Positions 1-7,951 of a stretch of 64,000 nt of DNA are shown here, in pieces. Below the pieces are notes generated by a model that saw only the letters and a list, made by a program, of their open reading frames with translations, was not told where the DNA came from and ran no database searches. Each line of letters starts with the position of its first letter. Positions within the stretch are counted from its first letter, which is position 1. The stretch comes from an uncultured Lachnospiraceae bacterium (GTDB lineage Bacteria > Bacillota > Clostridia > Lachnospirales > Lachnospiraceae), in assembly GCA_934293375.1 (NCBI GenBank), contig CAKQYS010000004.1, forward strand, positions 62,001 through 126,000. The letters run 5' to 3'. Position numbers and translations under genes: made by a program.

Positions 1-1889
1 CCTCTCTCCCACATACTTCTTAAAACAGATCCGACTGTTGGCCAGTGATATGCAGGAAGCTCCATAACGAATGGTGCAGGATCGCCTGCAAACATCTTTG
101 TCTTCTTTAACATAATACCGGAACAGATAATCGTAATGACACCTAAGAAATAAGCACCTGTAGAGATGATCGGAGATCCACCGAAAATCGCACCCGCGAT
201 CATTGCGATGAATGGAACCTTTGCTCCACAAGGAATAAATGTTGTCGTCATGATCGTCATACGACGGTCCTTCTCATTCTCGATTGTACGAGAAGCCATA
301 ATACCGGGAACACCACAACCTACACCAACAAGCATAGGGATGAAGGACTTTCCTGATAAACCAAACTTTCTAAAGATACGGTCCATGATAAATGCAATAC
401 GTGCCATGTATCCACAGTACTCTAAGAATGCAAGTAAGATGAACAGTACCAGCATCTGTGGTACGAAACCAAGTACGGCACCGACACCGGCTACAATACC
501 GTCTAATACAAGACCCTTTAACCAATCAGCACAGTTGACTGCATCCAATCCCATCTCTACCAATGCAGGGATAGATGGTACAAATACACCATATGCGGCC
601 GGATCCGGATCTGCATAATCATATTTCTCATAAGTATCCAATGCAGCTACGAGATCCTTGTAAGAAGAAGTAACCTCTTCTGTTGCCAGTGTTTCCTCAT
701 CTTCTACAAGATAAGAAGCCTCATCTCCATCTGCAAACATATCTGTAAGCTCTGTCAGGGCTGCTGCAGCACCATCCTCTGAGAAGTCTTCACTCTCTGC
801 ATCCAGTGCATCTGCGATTGCAGACATATCCTTGCCCTGTTCCTCACCATAGCTGATAAATCCATTTACAACCTGGCTTGCCTCGCCGAACTTATCAGCA
901 GCTTCTGTATAATCTGCAGAACCGATTCCTAAGAAATGGAAACCGTCCCCAAACAGATTATCGTTGGTCCAGTCTGTACACCAGGCACCTACGGTTGACA
1001 TCGCAATGTAGTATACCAGGAACATGACGAGTGCGAAGATTGGAAGTGCAAGAATTCTGTTGGTTACAATCTTATCAATCTTATCTGATGTAGAAAGCTT
1101 CTGTCCTTCCTTTTTCTTCTTCAGGCAATCGCCGATGATAGAAGAAATATATGTATACCGCTCATTTGTGATTACACTCTCTGTGTCATCATCCATCGCA
1201 TCTTCCAGCTTCTTGATCTCAGCGGATACATCCGGCGCACTGCTCATGAGCTGTCCGATCTTATCATCCTTCTCTAACAGCTTGATCGCAAAGAAACGCT
1301 TCTTGCTTTCTTCGATGCTGCTTCCAAGCATTACATCCACAGCGGCAATCGCATCCTCAACCGGCTGGCTGAAGGTATGTGCCGGTGTGACTTTCTTATC
1401 GGCCTTTGCAAGCGCGATTGCCTTCTTTGCAACCGCATCCACACCCTTGCCCTTTAATGCGGAGATCTCCATGACCTCACAGCCTAAGCTCTTTGCCAGA
1501 TTCTTTGTATTGATGACATCGCCATTCTTCTCTACGATATCCATCATGTTAACTGCAACGACAACCGGAATTCCCATCTCTAAGATCTGCGTTGTCAAAT
1601 ACAGGTTTCTTTCAAGGTTCGTACCATCTACAATATTGATAATTGCAGCCGGCTTATCCTGAATCAGATAATTTCTTGCGATCACTTCCTCTAATGTATA
1701 TGGGGAAAGTGAATAAATACCGGGTAAGTCCATAATGACAACTTCTTTGTCTGACTTTAACTTACCTTCCTTTTTCTCTACTGTTACACCAGGCCAGTTA
1801 CCAACAAACTGATTAGAACCGGTCAGGGCATTAAATAATGTTGTTTTTCCGCAGTTTGGATTACCTGCTAATGCAATCTTGATTGCCAT
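1..1889 (-). CDS. feoB: Ferrous iron transport protein B (C-terminus beyond window)
   Basis: FeoB imports Fe(II) across the cytoplasmic membrane, coupled to an N-terminal G domain. The start at 1889 gives a G1 motif GNPNCGKT (residues 9-16), G3 DLPG (about 54-57) and G4 NMMD (about 114-117). Then come a cytosolic helical spacer and the membrane core with GVGCGVPGIMASR and FIPCGAK segments. About 629 codons are present; the C-terminus lies left of base 1. Between the first membrane segment and the core there is an extra acidic extracytoplasmic stretch (about bases 580-950) that short FeoB proteins lack. It is the last gene of a feoA-feoA-feoB operon, 24 bases after the preceding feoA. It should be iron-repressed through the operators at 2417-2469. 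Confidence 0.96.
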   Translation of the reverse strand, partial: MAIKIALAGNPNCGKTTLFNALTGSNQFVGNWPGVTVEKKEGKLKSDKEVVIMDLPGIYSLSPYTLEEVIARNYLIQDKPAAIINIVDGTNLERNLYLTTQILEMGIPVVVAVNMMDIVEKNGDVINTKNLAKSLGCEVMEISALKGKGVDAVAKKAIALAKADKKVTPAHTFSQPVEDAIAAVDVMLGSSIEESKKRFFAIKLLEKDDKIGQLMSSAPDVSAEIKKLEDAMDDDTESVITNERYTYISSIIGDCLKKKKEGQKLSTSDKIDKIVTNRILALPIFALVMFLVYYIAMSTVGAWCTDWTNDNLFGDGFHFLGIGSADYTEAADKFGEASQVVNGFISYGEEQGKDMSAIADALDAESEDFSEDGAAAALTELTDMFADGDEASYLVEDEETLATEEVTSSYKDLVAALDTYEKYDYADPDPAAYGVFVPSIPALVEMGLDAVNCADWLKGLVLDGIVAGVGAVLGFVPQMLVLFILLAFLEYCGYMARIAFIMDRIFRKFGLSGKSFIPMLVGVGCGVPGIMASRTIENEKDRRMTIMTTTFIPCGAKVPFIAMIAGAIFGGSPIISTGAYFLGVITIICSGIMLKKTKMFAGDPAPFVMELPAYHWPTVGSVLRSMWER

Positions 1890-1913
1890 AATATTCTTCC
1901 TTTCTTTTTATTT

Positions 1914-2135
1914 TTATTCTACTTCAATCATTTCCGCATCAGCCTTACGAAGCGAAAGCTCATAACCTCTGACGGTTACTTCTACAGGATCACCCAATGG
2001 AGCGACTTTTCTTACATAAATGTCCACACCCTTTGTAATACCCATATCCATGATTCGTCTTTTAATAGGGCCCTCTCCTGACAGCTTCTTAACCTTGACA
2101 GTCTCACCAACAGTCACATCTCTTAAGGTCTTCAT
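1914..2135 (-). CDS. feoA: FeoA domain protein (second copy, next to feoB)
   Basis: This is a 73-residue SH3-like FeoA protein, a small cytosolic partner of FeoB. It carries the family pattern of a conserved RRIMDMG turn (residues about 26-32) followed by a VRKVAPLGDPVEV strand and a final GYELSLRKADA segment. GGAAGGAG lies 8 bases before the ATG. It sits between another FeoA and FeoB in one operon. Tandem FeoA copies are common in Clostridia; whether the two have different jobs cannot be read from the sequence. Confidence 0.93.
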   Translation of the reverse strand: MKTLRDVTVGETVKVKKLSGEGPIKRRIMDMGITKGVDIYVRKVAPLGDPVEVTVRGYELSLRKADAEMIEVE

Positions 2136-2155
2136 ATCCTACACTCCTTCCTGAC

Positions 2156-2365
2156 TTATACAATAATCTTATTCGCCATTTCTTTTCCTATTGCAACTCG
2201 AGAATCCTTCACATTGACAATAATGTTACCGCCAATCTGGGAGATCACCGTAACGGTTCCACCGACAACGAATCCAAGATTCTCTAAAAATCTCTTTGTC
2301 TCCTCCTTGCCGCCGATCTTCTTTACAGTATTCTCTTCTCCCTCTTTTGCCATGGATAAAGGCAT
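2156..2365 (-). CDS. feoA: FeoA domain protein (first copy)
   Basis: This 69-residue FeoA-type protein has the ETKRFLENLGFVVG helix-turn and a terminal DSRVAIGKEMANKIIV strand-helix typical of the family. AGGAG lies 8 bases upstream of the ATG at 2365. It is first in the feoA-feoA-feoB operon and is expressed from the promoter at 2419-2447. It is clearly diverged from the second FeoA, so the pair is not a recent duplication. Confidence 0.92.
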   Translation of the reverse strand: MPLSMAKEGEENTVKKIGGKEETKRFLENLGFVVGGTVTVISQIGGNIIVNVKDSRVAIGKEMANKIIV

Positions 2366-2416
2366 ACTATCATCTCCTTTGCACAGAATTAAATGATAAA
2401 TTATTTCAAGTCGTTG

Positions 2417-2469
2417 TTAGTATAGACTAACCTTAATAAGATGTCAAGAACTTAATTTAGTGTACACTA
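2417..2469. promoter_or_regulatory. feo promoter with two palindromic, DtxR-type operator candidates
   Basis: On the minus strand TTGACA (2447-2442) and TATACT (2424-2419) are separated by exactly 17 bases, an almost ideal promoter for feoA-feoA-feoB. A near-palindrome TTAGTATAGACTAA (2417-2430) covers the -10 box. A perfect 12-base palindrome TAGTGTACACTA (2458-2469) lies just upstream of the -35 box. The two centres are 40 bases apart. The TTAG...CTAA form resembles known DtxR/IdeR boxes, and the adjacent divergent gene encodes a DtxR-type repressor, so iron-dependent repression is the natural reading. Confidence 0.75.
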
Positions 2470-2514
2470 CATTTTGTTCTTATTGCACAACTTCTATCAT
2501 CAAAACTGTTATAT

Positions 2515-2543
2515 TTGAAATAATTTGCCATATGTGATATACT
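2515..2543 (+). promoter_or_regulatory. Promoter of the DtxR-type regulator
   Basis: TTGAAA (2515-2520) and TATACT (2538-2543) are spaced by 17 bases and lie 46 bases before the regulator start codon. The palindrome at 2458-2469 is upstream of this promoter, so the repressor could also influence its own transcription. Confidence 0.65.
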
Positions 2544-2589
2544 ATTTGCATCTGAAACGAGACGAAAACAATATAAATGAGGTGAATAC

Positions 2590-2970
2590 ATGATCCGTAC
2601 AAACAACGAATCCGCTGAAGACTATTTAGAAACGATCTTAATTCTGTCCAAGAGACTTCCGGTCGTCAGATCAGTAGATATCGCAAATGAACTGGAATTT
2701 AAGAAATCCAGCATTAGTATTGCAATGAAGAAGCTTCGTGAAGCGAATCATATCACTGTGACTGATGCCGGTTTTATTTATCTGACGGAATCCGGTCGTG
2801 AGATCGCAGAGATGATCTACGAGCGTCACGAGTTCTTGACCAACTGGCTGAGCAAGCTTGGCGTACCTGCCAATACTGCTGCCGAAGACGCATGTAGAAT
2901 CGAACATGTTTTAAGTAAGGAAAGTTTTGCAGCCCTGAAGAAATATGTGAGCGAGAATCCGATCACATAA
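2590..2970 (+). CDS. DtxR/MntR-family metal-dependent repressor
   Basis: This 126-residue protein has an N-terminal winged helix (residues about 5-65; SAEDYLETI, then the KKSSISIAMKKL recognition region). A dimerisation segment follows with the family signature GREIAEMIYERHEFL and a C-terminal AAEDACRIEHVLS helix. The metal ligands expected of this family (E and H residues around RIEHVLS and ERHE) are visible. There is no C-terminal SH3 domain, as in MntR-sized members. AGGTG precedes the ATG. Divergence from the feo genes makes it the probable iron-responsive regulator of that operon; a manganese role cannot be excluded from sequence alone. Confidence 0.9.
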   Translation: MIRTNNESAEDYLETILILSKRLPVVRSVDIANELEFKKSSISIAMKKLREANHITVTDAGFIYLTESGREIAEMIYERHEFLTNWLSKLGVPANTAAEDACRIEHVLSKESFAALKKYVSENPIT

Positions 2971-3088
2971 CATGAGTCCTAGCTGAATTCACAAATTATT
3001 CGCTATTTTTCCATGAAATACATGAAACATTTTTGACATTTATACGATACAATATGGGGGAAATAAAAATAAGGAGTGAATTCCAGCT

Positions 3089-4843
3089 ATGGAATTGATA
3101 TTTGATTTTATTCTATCCCATATGAAGCCGATCGAATTATTTGTTTTCTGGTACCCTATCGCAATGGGAATGTTGTGGATGATCGGCGGCATTATATATT
3201 ATTACAGGATCGAGAGAAAGGATCCGCTTCCTCTTACGGATACGCCGATGGTATCGATTCTGGTTCCCGCATACAATGAAGGGGACAATATCATCACAAC
3301 AGTGAATCATCTGAATGCACTTCACTATCCCCACTACGAAATTATCCTTATCAATGATGGCAGTTCCGATAACAGCCCCGACATTGAACAACAACTCGCA
3401 TCACAATATGCGCGTGTTCGATTTGTCGATCTGAAAGAGAACTGTGGAAAGGCAAATGCTCTCTATCTCGGATTTCTGGCCGCCAGAGGAGAATATCTTG
3501 TCTGTGTTGATGGAGATTCCTATCTGGACCCTGATTGTCTGCGTTACATGATCCCACATTTTGTAAATCCGAACAATGGTGAGCGCGTCGGTGCCGTTAC
3601 CGGAAACCCAAGAGTCCGAAACCGCAGCTCACTTCTTGCTAAAATACAGCTATGCGAATACGCCAGTATTATATCCCTGATCAAACGGTGTCAGCGCATC
3701 TGGGGTAAGGTGATGACTGTATCCGGCGTTGTTGTTGCCTACAGAAAACAGGCTCTGTTAGACTGTGGTCTATGGGATCGTGATCTGATCACAGAAGACA
3801 TTGGTGTCACTTGGAAGCTGGAACGCAACTTCTGGGATATCCGCTATGAACCGCGTGCCATCTGCTGGATGCTTGTCCCTGAAACCATCAAGGGATTGTA
3901 TAAGCAGCGCAAACGCTGGGCGCAGGGCGGTCAGGAGGTCATGCTGCGGCATTTTGGTATTTTTAAGAGCTGGCGCAGAAGGCGTCTATTTCCGGTATAT
4001 GCTGAACAGGTGCTGTCTCTTACCTGGGTCTTATCCTGGCTGCTGCTTACACTGACAGAAATCATACGGCTTTATTATCATACGGACAGCTATATTCCTT
4101 ATATATGGAAATCACAGTATCTGGCAGTCATCTGTCTGATACAGTTTATTGTTGCAATTTTTCTGGAGAAAAAATATGATGAGAAAATTCTCAGAAACAT
4201 GCTGGTTGCAGCCTGGTATCCGGCTGTCTATTGGATCATAAACGGTCTTGTTGCCCTGTCTGCACTGCCGACCACCTTATTGAAGCCTCGAAAAAAACTT
4301 GCTACATGGAACAGTCCGGATCGTGGCATTCATACTGCACAGGAACAGACGGCGGCCACAATTGTTGAAGACCAATCCCATATTATTACCGGACAGCAAA
4401 AAAGATGGAAAAAGGGATTAGAGATTCTATGCACCTGTATGGTCTGGTGTTTTATTCTGGTATATATCCTGTACTGTATCTATGGTGGAATCTGTATTCT
4501 CATGCACAAAATGCCGGTTTCCATCTGGATCTACAACCGGGATGTGATCGTGGAAAGCGGCAGACTTCTCTATATTACATTTATTCTGCTATTGATTGAA
4601 ACGGTCTTGATGATATTCTGGAAAGAATATAACCGCAGAAGATTCGGCGGTTTAACCCGTCGTAAGTTCAAACCGAATGCCACAATCCGACAGACCGCAG
4701 CATTCTTTCATATGGATCCGGACGATGTGCTCCGTATGCAGACAGAAACGATCGTCACGCTGCCACACAATATCATTCCGGTTGACTTTAAAGCAAAACC
4801 TATGAAAAATTATGATTTTAGTCAGGAAGCTGCTTCTGATTAG
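3089..4843 (+). CDS. PgaC/IcaA-like processive GT2 synthase fused to a PgaD-like domain
   Basis: This 584-residue membrane glycosyltransferase probably polymerises N-acetylglucosamine at the cytoplasmic membrane. An N-terminal membrane helix (about 15-38) precedes a GT-A domain with INDGSSDN (about 88-95), VDGDS (about 140), TEDIGVTW (about 236) and QRKRWAQGG (about 272), the D,D,TED,QxxRW set of processive GT2 enzymes. Further membrane helices follow (about 305-400). The last 140 residues hold two more membrane segments and a tail (KEYNRRRF, then a helix beginning AAFFHMDPDDV) that looks like PgaD, normally a separate partner protein. No PgaA, PgaB or IcaB gene is adjacent. The 3' end overlaps the opposing gene by 26 bases. 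Start choice follows AAGGAG, 12 bases upstream, which is slightly long. Confidence 0.88.
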   Translation: MELIFDFILSHMKPIELFVFWYPIAMGMLWMIGGIIYYYRIERKDPLPLTDTPMVSILVPAYNEGDNIITTVNHLNALHYPHYEIILINDGSSDNSPDIEQQLASQYARVRFVDLKENCGKANALYLGFLAARGEYLVCVDGDSYLDPDCLRYMIPHFVNPNNGERVGAVTGNPRVRNRSSLLAKIQLCEYASIISLIKRCQRIWGKVMTVSGVVVAYRKQALLDCGLWDRDLITEDIGVTWKLERNFWDIRYEPRAICWMLVPETIKGLYKQRKRWAQGGQEVMLRHFGIFKSWRRRRLFPVYAEQVLSLTWVLSWLLLTLTEIIRLYYHTDSYIPYIWKSQYLAVICLIQFIVAIFLEKKYDEKILRNMLVAAWYPAVYWIINGLVALSALPTTLLKPRKKLATWNSPDRGIHTAQEQTAATIVEDQSHIITGQQKRWKKGLEILCTCMVWCFILVYILYCIYGGICILMHKMPVSIWIYNRDVIVESGRLLYITFILLLIETVLMIFWKEYNRRRFGGLTRRKFKPNATIRQTAAFFHMDPDDVLRMQTETIVTLPHNIIPVDFKAKPMKNYDFSQEAASD

Positions 4844-5282
4844 TACATCGCTGTGCGTATTGCTTTAACACCTCTGTATTCTCTGTATATCGGCAGTTGA
4901 TGCTGTTATCCTCAACCTTCTCACGATAGGTCTCAAGCTTTGCTTCCGCGCCCTGTGCGCCTTGCAAAGCTGCCTGCTCCCATTGCAGATAATAGGTATA
5001 GTCTTCATAGGCATTTACTGCCTCCCAGTATTTCCCATACAGTGATGGATCAAACAGATCATATAACAGCAAAATCTCCCGGAGTTGCCCAAATTCCCTG
5101 TCATAATACCGTGAATCACATCGTTCTATACTTTCAGTTTTATCTAGTTTTTCATTGTTATATGAAATCAGGGAATCCGTACAAAATGTCACTATAAAAT
5201 ATAATAACACTCCCAAAAAAACAATTAACATCGCCTTTAAAAAGATGTGCAATCCTAAAAAATTATTTTTCGCCTGCTTCAT
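4818..5282 (-). CDS. Small single-pass membrane protein, unknown
   Basis: I do not recognise this protein (154 residues from the ATG at 5282). It has one N-terminal membrane helix (about residues 12-34 from that start) followed by a charged, Tyr-rich helical outer or inner domain (LYGKYWEAVNAYEDYTYYL and so on). The ATG at 5282 is preferred over one 21 bases upstream because a purine-rich GGGGGG stretch precedes it at usable distance. It overlaps the end of the upstream zinc-ribbon gene by 20 bases, implying coupled translation. It overlaps the convergent synthase gene by 26 bases. It is the last member of a three-gene operon. Confidence 0.7.
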   Translation of the reverse strand: MKQAKNNFLGLHIFLKAMLIVFLGVLLYFIVTFCTDSLISYNNEKLDKTESIERCDSRYYDREFGQLREILLLYDLFDPSLYGKYWEAVNAYEDYTYYLQWEQAALQGAQGAEAKLETYREKVEDNSINCRYTENTEVLKQYAQRCTNQKQLPD

Positions 5283-6030
5283 GAAGATATGCCCCCCTTT
5301 CAATCAATGTCTCTGCCAGTTCATTATATGTCCGATAATCAGCTGTATCCGATGTCAGGATCTGATCAGCCTCCTCCGGCGTCATGCCCATAGCATATAC
5401 AAAACTATCCCGGATATCGTCACAATAAGAATCATACAGAGTCTGATTCTCATCTGCCAATGCATAATAGCTGCCCAATCTGCATTGATATACATCATTC
5501 CCCCAGCGTATGCTGTAAGCTAAGTAATAATCATCCTGCTGCTTCTCTTCTTCCGTCAGTTCCAGAAACTCCAGCAGATGACTGCGATAATTCTCATAAT
5601 CAAAATTCAATAATACTGCCTGTGTATAAACATACTGATCCTCTCCTATCAGATCATATGCAGACATATACGCATAAAGCTCCGGCAGCCGGTTCTCCTG
5701 ATAGAGCGTGTCCATCGTCTGCTGTTTTTTCTCCATATCCACGCGATTCACGGCATATTGATGCATCAGCTGTGCTGTCAGAAGCACAATCACTGATCCC
5801 ACAAGTGTGAGAATACATAAGCCTGCCATCAACACGGCAATTCTTCCAAATACACGGTTGATCACATAAGGCGACACCCGCCGGCCCGCTTCCCGCCGAT
5901 ATGCCTCATATTCCTGTTCCGCTTCTGTTCGTTGTGCCATCCATAACCTGCCGACAAGATTCTCTGTCCCGCAGTATGGACATATCAATTCCCTTGTTCG
6001 GTAATCACCGCCACAATTTTTACACTTCAC
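5263..6030 (-). CDS. Zinc-ribbon single-pass membrane protein, unknown
   Basis: This 255-residue protein begins with a CxxC...CxxC zinc ribbon (Cys3, Cys6, Cys17, Cys20). A basic linker, one membrane helix (about 65-90) and an acidic, Tyr-rich helical domain follow. It starts with GTG overlapping the TAG of the upstream gene (TAGTG), with AGGAGGG upstream. It is a diverged paralogue of the next gene upstream. The helical domain has a tetratricopeptide-like feel (repeated short helices with Tyr and Leu), but no repeat could be proven by eye. Function unknown. Confidence 0.8.
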   Translation of the reverse strand: MKCKNCGGDYRTRELICPYCGTENLVGRLWMAQRTEAEQEYEAYRREAGRRVSPYVINRVFGRIAVLMAGLCILTLVGSVIVLLTAQLMHQYAVNRVDMEKKQQTMDTLYQENRLPELYAYMSAYDLIGEDQYVYTQAVLLNFDYENYRSHLLEFLELTEEEKQQDDYYLAYSIRWGNDVYQCRLGSYYALADENQTLYDSYCDDIRDSFVYAMGMTPEEADQILTSDTADYRTYNELAETLIERGAYLHEAGEK

Positions 6031-6845
6031 TATACTCCCTCCTGCATCTTCGTCTGTTCAGTCTCCTGTGTACGCTGTTCCCAAAAATATCTGGCAATCT
6101 CCTGTCCAAGCGCATTGTACATTTCCCTCTCCATATCAGGTTCCGCCTGCAGTGCAACGCCATCCACGATCTCCTGATCTGTCAGTGCATAATATTGCTT
6201 GAGATCAGAAATCACCAGATTCTCAGCATATTCCACAACTGCCTGCTCATGATAAACATATCCATCTTCCCGCATTTTCTGTATCTTATATAATCCAAAA
6301 AAAGCAGAATCCAGTTCAAAGGTAATGTTGTCCACAATAGATTCTTCCCACTCCTGATAGTCTGCATCCTCTGGAATCCATTGCAGGAAATAATCCCCGT
6401 CCTTCATATATTTTCTTGCATATTCGAGCCAATGCAAAGCGTCCTTTGTATGCTCGTACTTACCGTAGGTAGGGCCTGACAGTTCGTGGGTTTCATAATA
6501 ATCTGCAGCCGCCTCATAATCTCCGGCCTGATAATATTGCTCCATCACATTGAGTGCTCCATGCTGATCTCTATATGCATTCCTTGCACGCAGCCCGGAA
6601 ATCATATATACCGCCAGACAAATAAACGCAATGCCACAGATGGCAAATAAAGCGATTTTCCCTGCCGAACGATTTGCCTTATGTACTACCTCATTTTCTA
6701 CAGCACGATCATCCCCGATCTTATCGTAGATCTCCTGCAGTTCTTCTTCATGCTGTTCTCTGGCTTCTTCTGTATTTTCACTTCCACAAAATGGACATAT
6801 CAGAGTATCCGGTGCAAGCTTAGCACCACAATTTACACATTTCAT
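6030..6845 (-). CDS. Zinc-ribbon single-pass membrane protein, unknown (paralogue)
   Basis: This 271-residue protein has the same plan as its downstream neighbour: zinc ribbon with Cys3, Cys6, Cys17 and Cys20, an acidic helical linker, one membrane helix (about 62-84), then a helical domain with segments such as YYQAGDYEAAADYYETHEL that resemble TPR helices. It is the first gene of a three-gene operon (6845 to 4818). Such ribbon-TM-helical proteins are widespread in Lachnospiraceae without assigned function. The ribbon is expected to be cytoplasmic and the helical domain outside, by the positive-inside rule. Confidence 0.82.
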   Translation of the reverse strand: MKCVNCGAKLAPDTLICPFCGSENTEEAREQHEEELQEIYDKIGDDRAVENEVVHKANRSAGKIALFAICGIAFICLAVYMISGLRARNAYRDQHGALNVMEQYYQAGDYEAAADYYETHELSGPTYGKYEHTKDALHWLEYARKYMKDGDYFLQWIPEDADYQEWEESIVDNITFELDSAFFGLYKIQKMREDGYVYHEQAVVEYAENLVISDLKQYYALTDQEIVDGVALQAEPDMEREMYNALGQEIARYFWEQRTQETEQTKMQEGV

Positions 6846-6885
6846 ATCTGTCTCCTGTTACTTTTCATAAAATGTATGCTTTCGC

Positions 6886-6920
6886 GTTATGCCGGCTTGT
6901 GCAGGCACAGCCAGCATAAC
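6886..6920. other. Hairpin upstream of the zinc-ribbon operon
   Basis: GTTATGC at 6886 pairs with GCATAAC ending at 6920, with inner GGCT/AGCC and TGTGC/GCACA pairing broken by small bulges. It lies between the transketolase terminator and the start of the zinc-ribbon operon, so it would be in the leader or promoter region of that operon. There is no T-run on the minus strand, so it does not look like a simple terminator in that direction. Confidence 0.45.
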
Positions 6921-6954
6921 ATTTATTATATCATCTCTCCCAAACTATGCCAAC

Positions 6955-6993
6955 AAAAAATAGAGGCTCGAAAGCCTCTCGAAAGCCTCTATT
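6955..6993 (-). terminator. Terminator after the transketolase operon
   Basis: AATAGAGGCT (reading from 6993 on the minus strand) pairs with AGCCTCTATT, followed by a run of T. The loop carries a second copy of the GAGGCTTTC element. It sits 22 bases after the tkt C-terminal subunit gene. Confidence 0.85.
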
Positions 6994-7015
6994 CTTCCCC
7001 TGATATGCAGGTATA

Positions 7016-7951
7016 TTATAACGCAGCCTTGATCTGCTTGTAGATACCCTCTGCATCCAGTTCATACTTATGAAGCAGATCCTTTGCCGGACCAGACTCT
7101 CCAAATGTGTCCTGTATTCCGATTCTCGTTACCTTAACCGGACACTTCTCAGAAAGCACCTCTGAAACTGCACTGCCAAGACCACCGATCACTGAGTGCT
7201 CCTCTACTGTAAAGATCCTGCCTGTCTTTTTCGCTGCAGCAACCAGAATATCCGCATCGATCGGCTTGATCGTATGGATATTGATCACCTGGGCTTTGAT
7301 ACCATCTGCTTCCAGAAGCTTTGCTGCCTCTAAACTCTCTGATACCGGAAGTCCGGTTGCCACGATGGTCAGATCACTGCCATCACGAAGCTCTACACCC
7401 TTGCCCAGCTCAAACTGATAAGTAGCCTCATCATTGATCACCGGAACCGCTAATCTGCCAAATCTTAAATAGCACGGACCATTATATGCATACGCAGCTT
7501 TCACTGCTGCTCTTGCCTCTACATCATCAGAAGGATTGATCACAACCATTCCCGGAATTGTACGCATCAAGGCGATATCCTCGTTGCATTGATGGGTTGC
7601 ACCATCTTCTCCAACAGAAATACCTGCATGGGTTGCACCGATCTTCACATTCAGGTGTGGATAACCAATTGAATTTCTGATCTGCTCAAAAGCACGTCCT
7701 GCCGCAAACATGGCAAATGAACTCATAAACGGTACATATCCTGTTGTTGACATACCGGCTGCAATACCTGCCATATTACACTCTGCAATACCGCAATCAA
7801 TATGTCTTTCCGGAAATGCCTTTTTAAAGATACCTGTCTTGGTTGCAGCCGCAAGATCCGCATCTAACACTACAAGATCATCATGCTCCTTTCCAAGCTC
7901 CACCAGTGCGTTACCATAACTGTCTCTTGTTGCAATCTTATCTCCTAGCAT
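7016..7951 (-). CDS. Transketolase, C-terminal subunit
   Basis: This 311-residue protein corresponds to the pyrimidine-binding and C-terminal domains of transketolase. It shows the conserved DADLAAATKT start, the GIAECNMAGIAAGMS segment with the glutamate that activates thiamine, and a C-terminal phosphate-side domain (EEHSVIGGLGSAV). It acts with the N-terminal subunit as a split enzyme, shuttling two-carbon units in the non-oxidative pentose phosphate pathway. It overlaps the N-terminal subunit gene by 7 bases, ensuring coupled, near-equal synthesis. Split transketolases are common in Clostridia and archaea; a DXS-like relative is less likely given the partner. Confidence 0.95.
   Translation of the reverse strand: MLGDKIATRDSYGNALVELGKEHDDLVVLDADLAAATKTGIFKKAFPERHIDCGIAECNMAGIAAGMSTTGYVPFMSSFAMFAAGRAFEQIRNSIGYPHLNVKIGATHAGISVGEDGATHQCNEDIALMRTIPGMVVINPSDDVEARAAVKAAYAYNGPCYLRFGRLAVPVINDEATYQFELGKGVELRDGSDLTIVATGLPVSESLEAAKLLEADGIKAQVINIHTIKPIDADILVAAAKKTGRIFTVEEHSVIGGLGSAVSEVLSEKCPVKVTRIGIQDTFGESGPAKDLLHKYELDAEGIYKQIKAAL

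Noticed and set aside
1024..1662. Plus-strand open frame of 212 codons opposite feoB
   Set aside because: The minus strand encodes the conserved G domain and start of the membrane part of FeoB.
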